From Pseudomonadota bacterium (GTDB taxonomy: Bacteria > Pseudomonadota > Alphaproteobacteria > Caulobacterales > Caulobacteraceae): a DNA stretch of 42,974 nt. Below are positions 7,680 to 14,852 of this stretch, one piece after another. The notes below the pieces were generated by a model. The model was not told the origin of the DNA. It did not search any database and was given only the letters and a program-made list of their open reading frames with translations. Within the stretch, counting starts at the first letter, position 1. The number at the start of each line of letters is the position of its first letter. Made by a program: the position numbers and the translations under genes. The stretch spans positions 1 through 42,974 of the forward strand of contig JAEZEZ010000069.1 of the NCBI GenBank assembly GCA_023432855.1, read 5' to 3'.

Positions 7680-8297
7680 ATGATCACCGACCCGAAGGGC
7701 CCCGAGGCCGCTCGGCTGCTCGCCGACGAGCTTCCAGACGGCGTCTCTCCGGCCGACTCGGTTCCGGCCGGGGAAGAGGCGCCGCCGCAGGCGATGCCGG
7801 ATTCCGAGCGGGTCACTGCGGAGGTCACTCCACACGAGCCCGACTTTGGGCCGGAGCCCTGGGAATCCGCACCGCCTCCGCCGGCGCTCGAACCGGCGCC
7901 GGCGGTCGAACGCGTTTACGGCGCCGGCGCCCCGCCGGAAGCATTCGCTGACGGCGACGCGACGCAGGACCAGAAGAAGCCGGCCTACGCGGTCTATCTC
8001 CTGTATCTCGCCGCCTTCGTCCTGGCCGTGCCAGCCCTGCTCGGGGTCTGGCTAGCCTATTCGCGGAGAATGGACGCTCCGGAATGGCTGACCAGTCACT
8101 ACGTATTCCAGATCAGGACATTCTGGATCGGCTTGGCGGCGGCCTTCGGCGGAGTACTGTTCGTGTTCCTGCCGTTCGGCCTCGGTCCGCTGATCCTGAT
8201 GGCCGTAGTGGTCTGGGTCACATTGCGGTGTTTTGTCGGCATGGTGCGGCTGCACCGCGGGGAACCCATATACAATCCTCAAACCTGGATTGCGTGA
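7680..8297 (+). CDS. Membrane protein with proline/acid-rich N-terminus, DUF4870-like
   Basis: 205 residues. The first ~95 residues are low-complexity, rich in Pro, Ala and Glu, and presumably disordered in the cytoplasm. The C-terminal ~110 residues contain three hydrophobic segments and resemble the next gene's product: a YLLYLAAF helix, a short polar segment with WLTSHYVFQIRTFWIG, then a long hydrophobic pair. That layout fits the small DUF4870-type membrane family, whose function is unknown. ATG 7680 follows the lipoprotein stop by 3 bases. It is probably a duplicate of the downstream gene that gained the N-terminal extension. Confidence 0.6.
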   Translation: MITDPKGPEAARLLADELPDGVSPADSVPAGEEAPPQAMPDSERVTAEVTPHEPDFGPEPWESAPPPPALEPAPAVERVYGAGAPPEAFADGDATQDQKKPAYAVYLLYLAAFVLAVPALLGVWLAYSRRMDAPEWLTSHYVFQIRTFWIGLAAAFGGVLFVFLPFGLGPLILMAVVVWVTLRCFVGMVRLHRGEPIYNPQTWIA

Positions 8298-8304
8298 GGC
8301 CTGA

Positions 8305-8703
8305 ATGACCGATCCCGCCACGCCTACCCCGTCGACCAGCGCCTACTCCGGCTCGGACGAAGGCAAGGTTCCGGCCTTCATCGTCTACGCCCTGTACATC
8401 GCGGGCGTATTCTCGGCGCACCTCATCAGTCCCATCGGGGTGATCGTGGCCTACGTCTCACGCGGCAGCGCCTCGCCCTGGGTGCGGACCCATCTGGACC
8501 AGCAGATCAAGATGTTCTGGACGGTCTTCTGGTGGATGGTGGGCCTGGGCCTGCTCGCGATCGTGCTTGCTCTGCCGACGCTGGGGCTCAGCCTGGTGCT
8601 GGCCGCCATCATCGGGGGCATAGTGTTCCTGATCTTCACCATCTGGTTCGCGGTGAAGAGCCTGCTGGGGCTGCTCCGTCTAATCAACGGCAAGCCGGCC
8701 TGA
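8305..8703 (+). CDS. DUF4870-like small membrane protein
   Basis: 132 residues with three to four membrane helices after a short Thr/Ser/Pro-rich tail. It shares with its upstream neighbour the pattern YALYIAG, WVRTHLDQQIKMFW and a final VKSLLGLLRLINGKP, comparable to VGMVRLHRGEPI there. The polar HLDQQIKMFW stretch between helices 1 and 2 is the most conserved-looking element. Function unknown. Its stop is directly adjacent to the stop of the convergent DUF3617 gene. Confidence 0.65.
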   Translation: MTDPATPTPSTSAYSGSDEGKVPAFIVYALYIAGVFSAHLISPIGVIVAYVSRGSASPWVRTHLDQQIKMFWTVFWWMVGLGLLAIVLALPTLGLSLVLAAIIGGIVFLIFTIWFAVKSLLGLLRLINGKPA

Positions 8704-8704
8704 C

Positions 8705-9307
8705 CTAGCGGCCGGCCGGCCCCGGCATGTCGTTCATGTTCACGGTGACCCCGCCCGGCAGCATCATGTCGCCGCCCTTCTGCCCGGGCTCGCAGGGGCC
8801 GACCCGGCGTGAGGCGATGGTGGAGCGCGTGTCGCGATTCATCTGCGGAAGCTGGGCGCCCGAGGTCGTGGACTGGATCCTGACCACGTAGTTGGTCGTC
8901 AGGTCGCCAGTCGCCGTTCCGGTCGTCCTGGTGACGCCCCCCGAGCCCATGTTGCAGACCGAGGAGAAGCGGACCGATCCGTCGGGCCCCCGCGTGACCT
9001 CGTTCTTCTGGCACATCTCGTCGGTCATCTGGCCGCCCCAAAGCGACATCCGGCTCTCGGTCGCGTCGTCCAGACACACACGAGTCACCACCGGGGCCAT
9101 GTCCTCCCCCTCGATCGACATGGTCATTTCCCAGAGACCCGCTTTCCGACGAGGCATGTCGTCGGCATCGCCCGCGGCCGGCGCCGTCTGGGCGGGGGCC
9201 GGCGGCCGGGCTGCATCCGACGGTTCATCCGTGGCCTGGTCCCGGTTGCACGCCGCCGCCGTGAGGGTGAGGGCGACGACAAGGGCGACGGTGGCGGGAA
9301 TGCGCAT
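8705..9307 (-). CDS. DUF3617 domain lipoprotein
   Basis: 200 residues. The N-terminus MRIPATVALVVALTLTAAAC is a lipoprotein-type signal with a somewhat atypical lipobox (TAAAC, C20). After a Pro/Ala-rich linker the DUF3617 domain begins at the diagnostic RKAGLWEMTMSI, followed by paired cysteines (VCLDD, EMCQK, SVCNMG, GPCEPG). DUF3617 proteins are periplasmic and of unknown function, widespread in Caulobacterales and Sphingomonadales. The ATG at 9307 has GAGGAG just upstream. A longer in-frame start at 9433 is rejected because it would bury the signal peptide. Confidence 0.8.
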   Translation of the reverse strand: MRIPATVALVVALTLTAAACNRDQATDEPSDAARPPAPAQTAPAAGDADDMPRRKAGLWEMTMSIEGEDMAPVVTRVCLDDATESRMSLWGGQMTDEMCQKNEVTRGPDGSVRFSSVCNMGSGGVTRTTGTATGDLTTNYVVRIQSTTSGAQLPQMNRDTRSTIASRRVGPCEPGQKGGDMMLPGGVTVNMNDMPGPAGR

Positions 9308-9419
9308 CGAATTCTCCTCTGAGAAACGCCACCTTAGCGGCAAGGATCGCCGGGTTGAAAGGCGCCTGCAGGGGAACACACCAGGCCCGTGTGGATTTTC
9401 AGGCTCACAGGAGCAAGAC

Positions 9420-9722
9420 ATGGAATCGACCAACGACAGCGCCGGCGAGAACGGGTTTACGTCCCGGCCTGAAGAGAACCGCTTCGAGATGGCCTTCGAT
9501 GGCGGGAAGGTCTGGGCCGACTACGCGAGAAGCGGTGAGGTCCTCTCCATCCTTCACGTCGAGGCCGAGCCCCAGTTGCGGGGGTCCGGAGCGGCTGGAC
9601 GGTTCATGGCCGCCCTCGGGGATCACGCCCGGTCCCAGCAGCTGAAGCTGAGGCCGATCTGCGGGTACGCCGCCGCATGGCTGCGGCGCCACCGCGACTA
9701 CCACGACGTCCTCGCCGGCTAG
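9420..9722 (+). CDS. Small YjdJ-type GNAT N-acetyltransferase
   Basis: A 100-residue single-domain protein. It has the short GNAT pattern of the YjdJ/acetyltransf_CG family: a beta strand ending in LHVEAEPQLRGSGAAGRFM (acetyl-CoA pyrophosphate-binding loop, R/Q-x-x-G-x-G/A type), a helix, then LKLRPICGYAAAWLRRHRDYHDVL, matching the family's closing P-x-C-x-x-x-x-x-x-RR-H-x-x-Y. The family is small enough that the acceptor substrate is unknown. ATG 9420 follows AGGAGC. The gene is divergent from the DUF3617 gene, with about 110 bp between starts. Confidence 0.75.
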   Translation: MESTNDSAGENGFTSRPEENRFEMAFDGGKVWADYARSGEVLSILHVEAEPQLRGSGAAGRFMAALGDHARSQQLKLRPICGYAAAWLRRHRDYHDVLAG

Positions 9723-9735
9723 CGTCGCCATAAAT

Positions 9736-9752
9736 AAGGCGAAGCTCGCCTT
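9736..9752 (+). terminator. Hairpin after the GNAT gene
   Basis: AAGGCGA and TCGCCTT form a perfect 7-bp stem around a 3-nt loop, 13 bases after the GNAT stop codon. No long T tract follows, so it is a weak terminator candidate or an RNA end stabiliser. Confidence 0.35.
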
Positions 9753-9780
9753 GAATTCGCCGAACGCGGGTCGCCCCCTG

Positions 9781-9798
9781 CATTACAGGGACGTAATG
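9781..9798 (+). promoter_or_regulatory. Inverted repeat in the 5' region of the vWA gene
   Basis: CATTAC-AGGGAC-GTAATG is a perfect 6-bp inverted repeat with a 6-nt spacer, ending 13 bases before the vWA start codon. It could be an operator or a small 5' UTR hairpin; the sequence alone does not decide. Confidence 0.3.
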
Positions 9799-9811
9799 AA
9801 GGGGACACGCC

Positions 9812-11611
9812 ATGCCCAAACTCCGCTGGCTGCGCACGAGCGCCTGCGCCGCCCTGATCGGGACCCTGGCCGCGCCGACCACCGCCCTGACGCCCAGGCC
9901 CGCGACGGGCGACGGGACGGTTTCGGTGGAAGCCTGCAGGGAGTTGGGGTTCGACATCACCCGACGGCAGGTGGACCGCTACGCGCAGCAGCGCATGGCG
10001 GCGCCGAGCCCGACCTACGCGCCGCCGCCGCCCCCGCCGCCGCCGCCGCCGGTCGAAATCCAGGGCGTCACTGTCACGGGAAGCCGAACGGTGCGTCAGG
10101 ACTTCGAGTCCGTCGCGCCAGTCACGACGACAGGTCGATCCGGTCCGACAATCCCACACGGCCCGCCGCCCGGAAGCGTGGAGACGGAACGCTATCCCGA
10201 TGCGACGGTGAATCCCGTCAAGCGGGTGGCGGAGCAGCCCGTCTCCACCTTTTCGATCGACGTGGACACGGCGAGCTACGCCAATGTCCGGCGTTTCCTC
10301 AACGAGGGGCGGCTGCCGCCCCGGGACGCGGTCCGGGTTGAGGAGCTGATCAACTACTTCAACTACGACTACCCGCTGCCCGAGAGTCGCAACGAACCGT
10401 TCCGGCCTTTCGTGGCGGTGACGCCGTCGCCATGGAACCAGGGCAAGCGCATCGTCCACGTGGCCTTGCAAGGCTATGACATTCCGCGCGCCGAGCAGCC
10501 CCCGCTCAACCTCGTGTTCCTGGTCGATGTTTCCGGTTCGATGCAGGGGCCCGACCGGCTCCAGCTAGCGCAGCAGTCGCTTAACGTGCTGATCGACCGG
10601 CTTCGGCCGGAGGATCGCATATCGCTGGCGGTCTACGCGGGAGCGGCGGGCGCCGTTCTCGAACCGACGTCGGGACGCGAAAAGCTCAAGCTTCGCTGCG
10701 CCGTGGAATCCCTGGAAGCGGGCGGCTCGACCGCGGGCGGAGCGGGGCTTGAACTGGCCTACGGTCTCGCTCAGCGCCACTTCCGGCGCGATGCCGTGAA
10801 CCGGGTGATCCTCATGACCGACGGCGACTTCAACGTCGGCGTCAGTGATCCGGAGAAGCTGGAGGACTTCGTGGCGGAGAAGCGCCGGTCCGGCGTCTAT
10901 CTCTCCGTCTACGGGTTCGGACGAGGCAACTACAACGACACCCTGATGCAGGCCCTGGCCCAGACCGGCAACGGCACGGCAGCCTACGTCGACAGCCTGC
11001 GCGAGGGCCGCAAGATCTTCCACGACGACTTCGAGAGCGGTCTGTTTCCGATCGCCGACGACGTGAAGATCCAGGTGGAGTTCAATCCGGCGCAGGTCAG
11101 CGAGTGGCGTCTGGTCGGTTACGAGACGCGGCTGCTGAACAGGGAGGACTTCAACAATGACCGCGTCGACGCCGGCGAGGTCGGGTCCGGCGCGGCGGTC
11201 ACGGCGCTCTACGAGATCACGCCGGCGGGCGAGCCGGGCTCCGTTGATCCGCTTCGCTACCAAGCGGAACGGCCCCCAGCCGGACGCAGCGGCGAGATCG
11301 CCTTCCTGCGCGTTCGCTACAAGCTGCCCGGCGAGGCCAGCTCCAGGCTGATGGAGCGTGCCATCGGCGAAGCCGACGCGATGCGAAGCCTCGACGCGGC
11401 TCCGGCCTCCACCCGCTGGGCCATCGCCGTCGCATCCTGGGGGCAGAAGCTCCGCGGCGACCCGTGGATCTCCGATGAGGTCAGCTGGGCCGAGGTCGAG
11501 CGCCTGGCGACCGTCAACGAGAGGAACGACGCGCTCGGTCTGCGCGCGGAGTTCGTCGACCTCGCGCGCCGCACCGGCGAGGTCGGGCCGGCGGCCACCG
11601 CGGGGCGGTAG
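9812..11611 (+). CDS. YfbK-like von Willebrand factor type A protein
   Basis: 599 residues, exported by an N-terminal signal (hydrophobic segment about 8-28). Order: signal; a 50-residue linker ending in ten consecutive prolines (71-80); a short VTVTGSR element (86-92); the vWF_A N-terminal module (FSIDVDTASYANVRRFL, PPRDAVRVEELINYF); the vWA domain with the metal-ion-dependent adhesion site D239-V-S-G-S and later T and D ligands (MTDGDFNVG); and the C-terminal DUF3520 module (YEITPAG to the end). Such proteins presumably bind partners through Mg2+ but have no assigned role. ATG 9812 is preceded by AAGGGGAC. Convergent with the ALDH gene, only 9 bp apart. Confidence 0.85.
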   Translation: MPKLRWLRTSACAALIGTLAAPTTALTPRPATGDGTVSVEACRELGFDITRRQVDRYAQQRMAAPSPTYAPPPPPPPPPPVEIQGVTVTGSRTVRQDFESVAPVTTTGRSGPTIPHGPPPGSVETERYPDATVNPVKRVAEQPVSTFSIDVDTASYANVRRFLNEGRLPPRDAVRVEELINYFNYDYPLPESRNEPFRPFVAVTPSPWNQGKRIVHVALQGYDIPRAEQPPLNLVFLVDVSGSMQGPDRLQLAQQSLNVLIDRLRPEDRISLAVYAGAAGAVLEPTSGREKLKLRCAVESLEAGGSTAGGAGLELAYGLAQRHFRRDAVNRVILMTDGDFNVGVSDPEKLEDFVAEKRRSGVYLSVYGFGRGNYNDTLMQALAQTGNGTAAYVDSLREGRKIFHDDFESGLFPIADDVKIQVEFNPAQVSEWRLVGYETRLLNREDFNNDRVDAGEVGSGAAVTALYEITPAGEPGSVDPLRYQAERPPAGRSGEIAFLRVRYKLPGEASSRLMERAIGEADAMRSLDAAPASTRWAIAVASWGQKLRGDPWISDEVSWAEVERLATVNERNDALGLRAEFVDLARRTGEVGPAATAGR

Positions 11612-11620
11612 GGGGCGGGC

Positions 11621-13123
11621 TCAGACGGTGAACTTCACGCCCTGCGCCAGCGGCAGTTCCGTGGACCAGTTCACCGTCTGGGTCTGGCGGCGCATGTAGG
11701 CCTTCCAGCTGTCCGAGCCGCTCTCGCGCCCACCGCCGGTCTCCTTCTCGCCACCGAAGGCGCCGCCGATCTCGGCGCCGGAAGGGCCGATGTTGACGTT
11801 GGCGATGCCGCAGTCCGAGCCGACAGCCGACAGGAACCGCTCGCTCTCGCGCACGTCGCCGGTGAAGACGCAGCTCGACAGGCCCTGGGGCACGCCGTTC
11901 TGCAGCGCGATCGCCTCGTCGAAGTCTGCGTAGGTGAGGACGTAGAGGATCGGCGCGAAGGTCTCCCGGCGCGCCACATCGCTCTGAGCCGGCATGCGCA
12001 CGATGGCCGGGCACACATAGGCGCCGGCCAGACCGACATCGGCCCGCTCGCCGCCTTCGACCACTTCGCCGCCTTCGGCGCGGGCGCGCACCAGGGCCTG
12101 GTCGAACTGTTCGGCCGCGTCTTCATCGATGAGCGGACCAACCAGCACATTCGGGTCGAGGGGATTGCCGATGGGCAGGCTGGCGTAGGCCGCCTTCAGG
12201 CGCTCGACCAGGCCGTCGGCGATGTCGTCGTGCACGATGAGGCGGCGAAGGCTGGTGCAGCGCTGGCCGCAGGTGCCCACCGCGGAGAAGGCGATGGCCC
12301 GCACCGCGAGGTCGAGGTCGGCGCTGGGCGTCACGATCATCGCGTTGTTGCCGCCCAGCTCCAGCAGGCTGCGGCCGAAACGGGCGGCGACGCGCGGGCC
12401 GACTTCGCGACCCATCCGCGTCGAGCCGGTCGCCGAGACCAGCGGCACGCGCGGGTCGTCCGCCAGCGCCTCGCCCACCTCCCGGCCGCCGATGACGACC
12501 TGGGACAGGTAATCGGGCGCGTCGCCGAAGCGGACGATGGCGCGCTCGAAGATGGCCTGGGTCGCCAGCGCGACGAGCGGGGTCTTTTCCGACGGCTTCC
12601 ACAGGACCGGATCGCCGCAGACCAGCGCCAGGGCCGCGTTCCAGGCCCAGACCGCAACCGGGAAGTTGAAGGCCGATATGACGCCGACGGGCCCGAGGGG
12701 ATGCCAGCGCTCGAGCATGTGGTGGCCCGGCCGCTCGGACGGGAGGGTGAGGCCGTAGAGCTGGCGCGACAGCCCGGTGGCGAAGTCGCAGATGTCGATC
12801 ATCTCCTGGACCTCGCCCAGCCCCTCGGAGCGGATCTTTCCGGCTTCGATCGACACCAGCAGGCCGAGATCTTCCTTGGACCTGCGCAGCTCCTCGCCGA
12901 AAAGGCGCAGGAGCTCTCCGCGGCGGGGCGCCGGTACGGCGCGCCAGGCGGCGAAAGCCCGGGCCGCACGGGCCACGGCGTCGCTCACCTCGGCTGGGCC
13001 ATGCATGCGAACCCGGCCGAGTTCGCCGCCGTCGATGGGCGAGCGGGAGAGGAGGTCCCCCTCGCCAGTTTCGACCCCGAGCCCCTGCAGCGCCTCGTGC
13101 GCCAGTCTGACGATCTCGCTCAT
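11621..13123 (-). CDS. amaB: ALDH7-type L-aminoadipate-semialdehyde dehydrogenase
   Basis: A 500-residue NAD(P)-dependent aldehyde dehydrogenase. The catalytic residues are present: general base E255 in LELGGNN and nucleophile C289 in GQRCTSLRR; NAD-binding SATGSTRMGREV lies before them. The C-terminal block SGAEIGGAFGGEKETGGGRE, with SWKAYMRRQT after it, is characteristic of the ALDH7/antiquitin branch, which oxidises alpha-aminoadipate semialdehyde (piperideine-6-carboxylate) in lysine breakdown. No lysine-catabolic neighbour is in the window, so the assignment rests on family signature alone. ATG 13123. Convergent with the vWA gene. Confidence 0.8.
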   Translation of the reverse strand: MSEIVRLAHEALQGLGVETGEGDLLSRSPIDGGELGRVRMHGPAEVSDAVARAARAFAAWRAVPAPRRGELLRLFGEELRRSKEDLGLLVSIEAGKIRSEGLGEVQEMIDICDFATGLSRQLYGLTLPSERPGHHMLERWHPLGPVGVISAFNFPVAVWAWNAALALVCGDPVLWKPSEKTPLVALATQAIFERAIVRFGDAPDYLSQVVIGGREVGEALADDPRVPLVSATGSTRMGREVGPRVAARFGRSLLELGGNNAMIVTPSADLDLAVRAIAFSAVGTCGQRCTSLRRLIVHDDIADGLVERLKAAYASLPIGNPLDPNVLVGPLIDEDAAEQFDQALVRARAEGGEVVEGGERADVGLAGAYVCPAIVRMPAQSDVARRETFAPILYVLTYADFDEAIALQNGVPQGLSSCVFTGDVRESERFLSAVGSDCGIANVNIGPSGAEIGGAFGGEKETGGGRESGSDSWKAYMRRQTQTVNWSTELPLAQGVKFTV

Positions 13124-13150
13124 GGCCCCGGCCTTAGCCGCCCCGGCCGC

Positions 13151-13183
13151 AAAAGAAAACGGCGGCTCCGGAGAACCGCCGTT
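13151..13183 (-). terminator. Rho-independent terminator for the gene at 13208
   Basis: AACGGCGG and CCGCCGTT (13158-13165 with 13176-13183) form an 8-bp stem with a 10-nt loop. On the minus strand the stem is followed by a T-rich tract (TTCTTTT), 25 bases after the stop of the 13208-13657 gene and just upstream of the ALDH start, so it also insulates that gene. Confidence 0.7.
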
Positions 13184-13207
13184 GATCCGTCCTCGCTCGG
13201 GCCCGGC

Positions 13208-13657
13208 TCAGAGGCCGAAGAACCAGTCCACGTCCCGATCACTGTTGAGGAAGGCGCGGCCCATCTGCAGTTCGATGTCGACCTGTGTGCCGAGAGTTCC
13301 GACCACATCGGCGAGGTCCGGCAGGTCGCCCGCGGGGGCGCGGTCCATCTCGACCTCGCTCGGGCCTGTCGGCTGTACGCTGTCGCGGTCGGGACGGGCA
13401 GTCCCGCCCGGATGGTCGGTCAGGCTCGGCCGGTTGGGGAAGGTCGCCAGGAAGGCGTCGCCGCCGCCCAGATCCTCGCCGTCGCCCTCGTCGTCCCCGT
13501 CCGTGTCCTGGGCCGCTTCCCAGCGCGCCAGGCGCTCCTCACGGATCGCGGCCATGCGGTCGAGGATCTTCTCCATCCGCTCGCCGACCGGGGGCGTGCG
13601 CACGCCTTCGGGAAGTTCAAAATCCGGCTGCGGCGGGGGGTTCAGGGTGCGACCCAT
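13208..13657 (-). CDS. Unknown acidic protein
   Basis: 149 residues from ATG 13657 (an in-frame GTG at 13675 has no ribosome binding site; the ATG has GGAG eight bases upstream). No signal peptide or membrane helix. It opens with MGRTLNPPPQPDFELPEGVR, then a helical, charged stretch (ERMEKILDRMAAIREERLARWE) that could form a coiled coil, a low-complexity Asp/Gly run (DTDGDDEGDGED), and a conserved-looking end (VDIELQMGRAFL, then DVDWFFGL). I do not recognise the family. It is divergent from the 193-residue unknown at 13806 and ends at a good terminator, so it is an independent unit. Confidence 0.6.
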   Translation of the reverse strand: MGRTLNPPPQPDFELPEGVRTPPVGERMEKILDRMAAIREERLARWEAAQDTDGDDEGDGEDLGGGDAFLATFPNRPSLTDHPGGTARPDRDSVQPTGPSEVEMDRAPAGDLPDLADVVGTLGTQVDIELQMGRAFLNSDRDVDWFFGL

Positions 13658-13805
13658 GGAGGCGGCTCCATCCACTTACGATTGCGGCGGCAGAATGCCT
13701 CGCCGGCTCCCGTTGCTCAAGCGTGATTCCGTCGCAGGCCCGGCCAACCAAACGCTAACCCTTCTCGCCCATCATGCGCACCGCAACGGGATCGGATGGT
13801 GAATC

Positions 13806-14387
13806 ATGGCGAAGGCTTCCTTCCAGAAAGGCCAGCGCGTCTGGGTCGACTGCGTCGGCGCCTGGGCGACCATCGAGAAGGTCGTGCCGGTCTGGGCCAA
13901 GGGCTTCGCCGAGCCGGTGCGCATCACCTACGATGTCGGGTTCGGGCGTGAGTTCAACGCCCAGGAGTTGCAGGCCGAGCGTCCCGACGAGGCCGCCGCC
14001 GCCCTGGGCGGCGACACCTGGCGGCTGCTGCGCGCCCGTAACAAGTGGCAGGCGCCCGAGGACTGCCCGCACCATCCCTATCCGGGCACCTATCCGGTGG
14101 TCGTCACCGACCCCACCGACTGGGGCGGCTGGCGCGTCCCGGGCGCCGAGTACGACCGCGACCCGCACAAGATGGAGATGCAGGCCCGGCTCATTGTCGC
14201 CGCGCCCCGGTTGATGGCCATCTCGGAAGAGCTCGTGGCCTGGGTCCAGGACGACGAGGAGAACGCCCCCCAGACGCTGGTGGCGATGGCCCGGCGAGCC
14301 CAGGCCCTGCTCGAGAGCGTCCTGCAGGCCGCCGCGCCGCCGCCGGACTCGGACGACATCGATCCCAGCCAGGTGGCCGCCGAGTAG
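13806..14387 (+). CDS. Unknown soluble protein, probably lineage-specific
   Basis: 193 residues, no signal peptide or membrane helix. The first ~60 residues (FQKGQRVWVDCVGAWATIEK, then PVRITYDVGFGREF) look like a small beta-barrel module of SH3 or Tudor type: short strands, many Val/Trp/Gly. The middle has WRLLRARNKWQAPEDCPHHP and DPTDWGGWRVPGAEYDRDPH, rich in Trp, His and Asp. The C-terminal ~60 residues are helical and end in a Pro/Asp tail. I do not recognise a catalytic family. ATG 13806 follows a GGATGGTGA tract. It is monocistronic and followed by the repeat-rich non-coding stretch. Confidence 0.6.
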   Translation: MAKASFQKGQRVWVDCVGAWATIEKVVPVWAKGFAEPVRITYDVGFGREFNAQELQAERPDEAAAALGGDTWRLLRARNKWQAPEDCPHHPYPGTYPVVVTDPTDWGGWRVPGAEYDRDPHKMEMQARLIVAAPRLMAISEELVAWVQDDEENAPQTLVAMARRAQALLESVLQAAAPPPDSDDIDPSQVAAE

Positions 14388-14399
14388 CGCGGCGTTTCG

Positions 14400-14669
14400 C
14401 TGTTAATCCCTGTTAATCCCTGTTACCCGGCCGACGGAAAAAATTTCGGCGCGCCCTCCCTGAATTTCCTCGGCTTTTCGGCGAATAACAGGGAACCAGG
14501 AACAGGGAATTCGCCCTGCCGGAACAGGGAAAGGCGCCGCCCGGAACAGGCAACTCTCGTACGCGATTCAATTGTCAAAGACCTGATCGGACGGGCCGGC
14601 CGCGAGGGCGGTCTCCCGCTGTTGTTTCGCTTTTCCCCGCTGTTATTCCGCTGTTCCGGGGAACAGCGG
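14400..14669. repeat. Cluster of short CTGTT / AACAG repeats
   Basis: Plus-strand CTGTT begins at 14400, 14410, 14420, 14619, 14640 and 14651; the complement AACAG begins at 14487, 14501, 14523, 14545 and 14662. The first three are a tandem 10-bp repeat (CTGTTAATCC). Several AACAG copies share a longer core, GGAACAGGGAA, equal to TTCCCTGTTCC on the other strand. Orientation switches in blocks (three forward, four reverse, three forward, one reverse). Eleven copies in 270 bp of GC-rich DNA is far above the fraction of one copy expected by chance. Confidence 0.75.
14648..14669. repeat. Perfect palindromic pair of repeat units
   Basis: CCGCTGTTCC-GG-GGAACAGCGG is a perfect 10-bp inverted repeat with a 2-nt centre, made from one forward and one reverse unit of the cluster. 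Too tight for a stable RNA loop without fraying; as DNA it is a good symmetric protein-binding site candidate. Confidence 0.6.
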
Positions 14670-14852
14670 CCGGGGCGCCGGCGGGCCAAAGACGCGCCAC
14701 CCGGAATCGCACACTGGTTTGCGAGCCACGGCAAGCAGGCCGGCCGCACCGTTGTATGCGCGGCCCAGGGTAGTTCCGGGGGATGAGGAAGCGCCTCCGG
14801 TTGAACCCGCTCGCCCGCCGTGCCTTGTGACCTCTGCAAGCAGGAGGCAGGC

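Larger units (their letters stand above)
14388..14852. other. 465-bp non-coding stretch
   Basis: No convincing gene lies here: open frames exist on both strands but lack ribosome binding sites, are compositionally odd, and run through the repeat cluster. The first 280 bp hold eleven copies of CTGTT or its complement AACAG. The last ~150 bp precede the succinate-semialdehyde dehydrogenase gene and presumably contain its promoter, though I see no clear -35/-10 pair. Confidence 0.7.

Noticed and set aside
9308..9419. General-stress (EcfG-type, GGAAC...CGTT) promoter for the GNAT gene
   Set aside because: GGAAC occurs at 9373-9377, but no CGTT lies 16-17 bases downstream.
14400..14426. CtrA-type box (TTAA-N7-TTAA) in TTAATCCCTGTTAA
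   Set aside because: The spacer is 6 rather than 7 bases and the unit repeats a third time without TTAA, so it is better read as part of the CTGTT repeat cluster.
14400..14669. CRISPR array
   Set aside because: Units are only 5-11 bp, unevenly spaced and in both orientations; no cas genes are present.
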